A DNA stretch of 8,968 nucleotides from positions 1 through 8,968 of the forward strand of contig JAWXUO010000064.1 of the NCBI GenBank assembly GCA_044426355.1, in the 5' to 3' direction. A program made the translations under genes and the position numbers. Under the pieces are notes generated by a model that worked only from the letters and a program-made list of their open reading frames with translations, was not told the DNA's origin and did no database searches. This document shows, piece by piece, positions 6,339 to 8,968 of this stretch. Within the stretch, counting starts at the first letter, position 1. Each line of letters begins with the position of its first letter. Origin of the DNA: CAYJLC01 sp044426355 (GTDB taxonomy: Bacteria; Bacillota; Clostridia; Oscillospirales; Butyricicoccaceae).

Positions 6339-6405
6339 AAAATAAAGAAAAAAATAGTGTAACAAAATCAGTTTTAATGCAACTAATATTTCGAAAGGAG
6401 TTTTT

Positions 6406-6867
6406 ATGAAAGATTTATACGAAAAGTACAAGCTTGATGTATACAAATATTTATATAGTCTAACTCGTGATAAACTTCTTGCAGAAGATTTGACTTCGGA
6501 AACTTTTATAGCTGTTTTGAAGTCGTTACATACTTTTAAAGGAAATTCTAGTGTGAAAACGTGGATTTTTGGTATCGCTCGCAATAAATGGCTAGAAAAT
6601 ACACGAAAAAGAAGTGAATTTTTACTCGAAGAAGATTTCGAAATATCATCAAATGATAAAGATTATAGCGAAATTGTTGCACGAATTTGGGAGCTTTGTA
6701 ATGAAGAAAAGCACAAAGAAATATTTGAACTAAGGTGCGAGGGTTATTCGTTTTCGGAAATTTCGGATAAGAAAAATATTTCTGAAAATTCAGCGAGAGT
6801 GCTATATTTTAGGACTAAAAATAAAATTCGAGATAGACTTTTAAAGGAGGGATATGACTATGAATAA
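6406..6867 (+). CDS. ECF-type RNA polymerase sigma factor
   Basis: 153 residues, the size of an extracytoplasmic-function (sigma-70 group 4) factor, with only regions 2 and 4. Region 2 spans about 1-66, with AEDLTSETFIAVLKSL (27-42) for core binding and FKGNSSVKTWIFGIARNKWL (44-63) for -10 recognition. Region 4 is about 90-145, with a helix-turn-helix (GYSFSEISDKKNISENSARV, 113-132) for -35 recognition. The start at 6406 follows AAAGGAG by five bases. The last 8 bases overlap the anti-sigma gene, indicating translational coupling. It should direct RNA polymerase to a small regulon once released by its membrane partner. The inducing signal is not evident. Confidence 0.93.
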   Translation: MKDLYEKYKLDVYKYLYSLTRDKLLAEDLTSETFIAVLKSLHTFKGNSSVKTWIFGIARNKWLENTRKRSEFLLEEDFEISSNDKDYSEIVARIWELCNEEKHKEIFELRCEGYSFSEISDKKNISENSARVLYFRTKNKIRDRLLKEGYDYE

Positions 6868-7378
6868 AATATCGTGCGATGTGTGTATGGATTTAATGCC
6901 ACTCGTTTTAGATGATATTGCAAGCGAAGATAGTGAAAATTTAGTGCATGAGCATATAAAAACTTGCGAAAATTGCAAAAAACTTTATACAAAGACAGAA
7001 ATTCCAACAATGGAAGACGCTAAAGTCATAAATAATATAAAAAAACAAGTGCGTAATCTACTAGCATTAATTGTGGTACTTACAACTATGTTTTCGGCGA
7101 GTATTACAGGAACGTCGCTTGTTTTTTATAATGTAGTTTTAATGCCGATTGTTGGTGGACTTAGCTACGCAGTTTTAAAAAAGAAAACGTATCTAGCACT
7201 GTTATTTATATTTATCACAGTGTGCTTAACAAATACTGCTTGGCTATTTTTTGAAAGTCAAGAGTTTATATTTTCGTTTATGGGAAGTATTTCGTATGCA
7301 GGACTTTATGTTTTTGTAGCACTAATTGGGGTGATTGTAGCTGTGCTACTAGAATTCGGTTTTAAAAAGGAGAAATAA
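6860..7378 (+). CDS. Zinc-finger membrane anti-sigma factor
   Basis: 172 residues from the ATG at 6860. An ATG two codons earlier (6854) is too close to the AAGGAGG (6845-6851), so the later start is preferred. The cytoplasmic N-terminus carries CDVC (6-9) and H32-x3-C36-x2-C39, the zinc-binding anti-sigma (ZAS, zf-HC2) pattern that holds ECF sigma factors. About four membrane helices follow, near 67-90, 92-106, 111-131 and 146-165. Overlap with the sigma gene and the shared operon point to that sigma factor as its target. Many single-pass anti-sigmas have an extracellular sensor domain. This one has almost none, so the signal may be sensed in the membrane or through the neighbouring YfjL-like protein. 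Confidence 0.88.
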   Translation: MNKISCDVCMDLMPLVLDDIASEDSENLVHEHIKTCENCKKLYTKTEIPTMEDAKVINNIKKQVRNLLALIVVLTTMFSASITGTSLVFYNVVLMPIVGGLSYAVLKKKTYLALLFIFITVCLTNTAWLFFESQEFIFSFMGSISYAGLYVFVALIGVIVAVLLEFGFKKEK

Positions 7379-7379
7379 T

Positions 7380-8186
7380 ATGAAAAAATATTTAAAAATT
7401 GGTGCGATTTTGCTTGCATTTGCGATTATTGCATTTGTATTATCGTTTGGAAATTCACTTACTGGAAATCCTGTGTCAAAAAACTTGGCAAATAAAAATG
7501 CGAAAGTTTATATAAAAGAAAATTATGCTGACTATGATTTAATCATTGATGACGCTTTTTATGATTTTAAAATGGTGAATTCTTACGTTATAAGTGTTAA
7601 AAGTGAAACGATAGAAGATTTGTATTTTTCTGTGTACTACGATATGTTAGGAAATTTAATCCGTGATAATTATGAAAACTTAATTATAGGTGGGCAAAAC
7701 ACAATGTACAGGCTAAATATGGAGTATATGAGCGAATGTAAAAATATATTTGCTACACTTGAAAATAGCGATATGTTTAAAGATTGCGAGAGTTTTTTTG
7801 CGTCAGGTTGGCTTTGGGAAACCGAGCAAATAGACAATTTAAGCAATACTTTCAAGATGGAGTTTACAGGTGGTATCGAAACGAACACACTACAGCTAGA
7901 TAAAAACTACGATATGAGCGAACTTGGTGAAGTGGCTGGTGTTTTAGATGTATCGGTGAGGTTTTTAGATAAAGATACAAGTTTTGAACGTGGAGCAGAG
8001 GCTTTAAGAGAAATAAAACAAGTTTTTGAAGAACAAAATTTAAAATTTAAGTATATAACTTTCGGAGTTTTCAATGAAGAAGGAAATTTTGCGTGGGATG
8101 CACCATATTTTTCTTATGATGATATTGAAAGTGAAGATTTAGTGGAAATTCTTTATGAATATTCAAAAAAGAGTATAGAGAGATAA
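7380..8186 (+). CDS. YfjL-like membrane-anchored protein
   Basis: 268 residues. The N-terminus has two lysines and a single hydrophobic helix (about 5-24) without a lipobox cysteine, so the rest should sit outside the membrane as an anchored domain. The GNPVSK motif (29-34), followed by a long acidic region with NYADYDLIIDDAFYDFK, resembles Bacillus YfjL-type proteins, whose role is unknown. It starts one base after the anti-sigma stop, with AAGGAG inside the end of that gene, so it is the third gene of one operon. ECF sigma, ZAS anti-sigma and YfjL-like genes are, as far as I recall, often found together in Firmicutes. A role in signal sensing, or as a regulon output at the cell surface, is inference. 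Confidence 0.78.
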   Translation: MKKYLKIGAILLAFAIIAFVLSFGNSLTGNPVSKNLANKNAKVYIKENYADYDLIIDDAFYDFKMVNSYVISVKSETIEDLYFSVYYDMLGNLIRDNYENLIIGGQNTMYRLNMEYMSECKNIFATLENSDMFKDCESFFASGWLWETEQIDNLSNTFKMEFTGGIETNTLQLDKNYDMSELGEVAGVLDVSVRFLDKDTSFERGAEALREIKQVFEEQNLKFKYITFGVFNEEGNFAWDAPYFSYDDIESEDLVEILYEYSKKSIER

Positions 8187-8190
8187 ACAA

Positions 8191-8224
8191 AAAAGCAAGC
8201 TAACCGAAAGGAAAGTTTGCTTTT
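8191..8224 (+). terminator. Terminator of the sigma-factor operon
   Basis: AAAAGCAAGCT (8191-8201) pairs with AGTTTGCTTTT (8214-8224) with one G-U pair; inside, CCGAAAGG closes on a GAAA tetraloop. It stands five bases after the YfjL-like stop codon. The T-tract forms part of the stem. Confidence 0.8.
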
Positions 8225-8288
8225 GCTTATTTAGTTGTGTTTTTCGCTAAACCATGCTTTAATTAAATATTTATAGCTTATGTTACAG

Positions 8289-8317
8289 TTGATTTTTGAG
8301 CATTTTTGTAGTATAGT
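8289..8317 (+). promoter_or_regulatory. Promoter of the small membrane protein gene
   Basis: TTGATT, 17 bases, TATAGT, about 30 bases before the start codon at 8349. It gives this gene its own transcript, separate from the sigma-factor operon by the terminator at 8191. Confidence 0.55.
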
Positions 8318-8348
8318 ATATGTAAATTAAATTCGATAGGAGAATAGT

Positions 8349-8726
8349 ATGACTACAAGTCAATCTTTACCTTTAACATTATTTAGAGTGTATACGTTGT
8401 TTATAGCTGGGATGTTTGCAACTTTTTTATGGGTGCCATATTTAATAATAAGATATATCCATTTAAAAAATTATCTAAGTTTAGACCCGTTCAAAAAGAA
8501 ATGTAAATATATATCTAAAGCGAAAATCTGGGGAATATTAATAGTAGCGTCACCTCTAACTGCATCTTTAACAGTATTTTTGTGCGATTATTTTGGCGAT
8601 GGATATTTTTTAAGCTTTTTTATGTTCTTAGGTGTTTTAGTGGCATGTCCCTGTTTAGCTTGCTGTTTTCACCCAAAAGTTAAAAAATTAGAAGAACAAC
8701 TAAACCAAACTTTACCTTTTAAGTAG
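8349..8726 (+). CDS. Small three-helix membrane protein, function unknown
   Basis: 125 residues, start supported by AGGAG seven to eight bases upstream. I recognise no family. Hydrophobic segments lie at about 11-36, 59-80 and 86-107, joined by a basic cytoplasmic loop (about 38-60, rich in Lys) and followed by a charged tail with KVKKLEEQLNQ. By the positive-inside rule the 38-60 loop and the C-terminus would face the cytoplasm on opposite sides of an uneven number of helices, so one segment may be re-entrant. Four cysteines cluster at the end of the last helix (C100, C102, C105, C106), which could bind metal or be acylated. It stands alone between the sigma operon and an IS; no functional link is shown. 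Confidence 0.72.
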   Translation: MTTSQSLPLTLFRVYTLFIAGMFATFLWVPYLIIRYIHLKNYLSLDPFKKKCKYISKAKIWGILIVASPLTASLTVFLCDYFGDGYFLSFFMFLGVLVACPCLACCFHPKVKKLEEQLNQTLPFK

Positions 8727-8851
8727 ATATAACTAGAATTAAATTTTATAAAATATGTTTTAGATACTTTCGAATAAAATATATGTTATTTTAATTATTG
8801 TTATGTTATAATAGATATGTTACAAAAGAATAGAAAAAGAGAGTTGTTCTA

Positions 8852-8900
8852 TGTTATAATAAGTTTACTACGACAAACATAACAAAAGGAGCAACCCTCT
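8852..8900 (+). promoter_or_regulatory. Transposase promoter and leader of the right-hand IS
   Basis: TGTTATAAT (8852-8860) is a perfect extended -10 with no good -35; the same TATGTTATAATA also occurs at 8802-8813. AAAGGAG (8885-8891) is the ribosome binding site. Bases 8838-8850 (AGAGAGTTGTTCT) can pair with 8888-8900 over the ribosome binding site (12 of 13 positions, two as G-U). A transcript starting from this -10 (after about 8866) would lack the left arm of that hairpin. Confidence 0.5.
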
Positions 8901-8968
8901 ATGAAAACTATTATAACAGAAGAAATGCGTTACCGTCAAGCACTTTGTGAATATGCAATAAAAAATGG
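8901..8968 (+). CDS. Transposase of a second insertion sequence, N-terminal fragment
   Basis: Only the first 22 codons are inside the window, reading MKTIITEEMRYRQALCEYAI. This opening resembles the N-terminal helix-turn-helix region of rve-core (IS3/IS481-like) transposases from Clostridia, in which a T-E-E-x-R-Y-R-Q start is followed by an alanine-rich DNA-binding helix. The AAAGGAG nine bases upstream supports the start. The assignment rests on recall of a short motif, and the family needs the rest of the gene. The left end of the element should lie between about 8727 and 8850, a 170-base stretch with no other gene. Confidence 0.6.
   Translation, partial: MKTIITEEMRYRQALCEYAIKN

Noticed and set aside
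6340..6400. Autoregulatory ECF promoter (TGTAAC at about 6358)
   Set aside because: The putative -35 lacks a convincing -10 at the right distance, so I left it out of the features.
7670..7888. Minus-strand reading frame inside the YfjL-like gene
   Set aside because: It is a shadow of the real gene, with no ribosome binding site or recognisable protein.

Overview
The window is AT-rich. Its genes have strong AAAGGAG-type ribosome binding sites, TTGACA/TATAAT-like promoters and Firmicutes-type protein families, which suggests a low-GC Bacillota (Clostridia-like or a relative). I cannot name the species. It is accessory-looking DNA: an insertion sequence runs off each end, a family of long non-coding repeats is present, and one gene is broken.

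Left part (1-926): the C-terminal end of an IS3-family transposase is followed by non-coding repeat DNA, called R here. R1 begins at about 271, where the IS appears to have cut into it. R2 is a truncated copy that stops exactly at the end of the next gene. A third copy, R3, lies at 5607-6222. The core of each long copy can fold back on itself.

Sulfur/regulatory cassette (927-5514): on the minus strand are a frameshifted HXXEE-type membrane protein gene and, downstream, a DAPG-hydrolase (PhlG)-family gene. On the plus strand are a LysR-type regulator and metY, encoding O-acetylhomoserine sulfhydrylase. LysR probably controls metY. A regulatory module of about 100 bp occurs twice, in opposite orientations, before lysR (pointing left) and before metY (pointing right). 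The cassette is bounded by a 76-bp inverted repeat made of the 3' end of the PhlG-like gene; the right-hand copy is only a remnant, followed by a terminator.

Right part (5515-8968): R3 and a terminator precede a compact three-gene operon (6406-8186) for an ECF sigma factor, a zinc-finger membrane anti-sigma factor and a YfjL-like membrane-anchored protein. The operon ends at a clear terminator. A small three-helix membrane protein of unknown function follows, then the start of a second insertion sequence whose transposase leader can fold over its own ribosome binding site.

The points most worth a second look are the inverted duplicated regulatory module around lysR, the inverted repeat bounding the cassette, and the palindromic R repeats.
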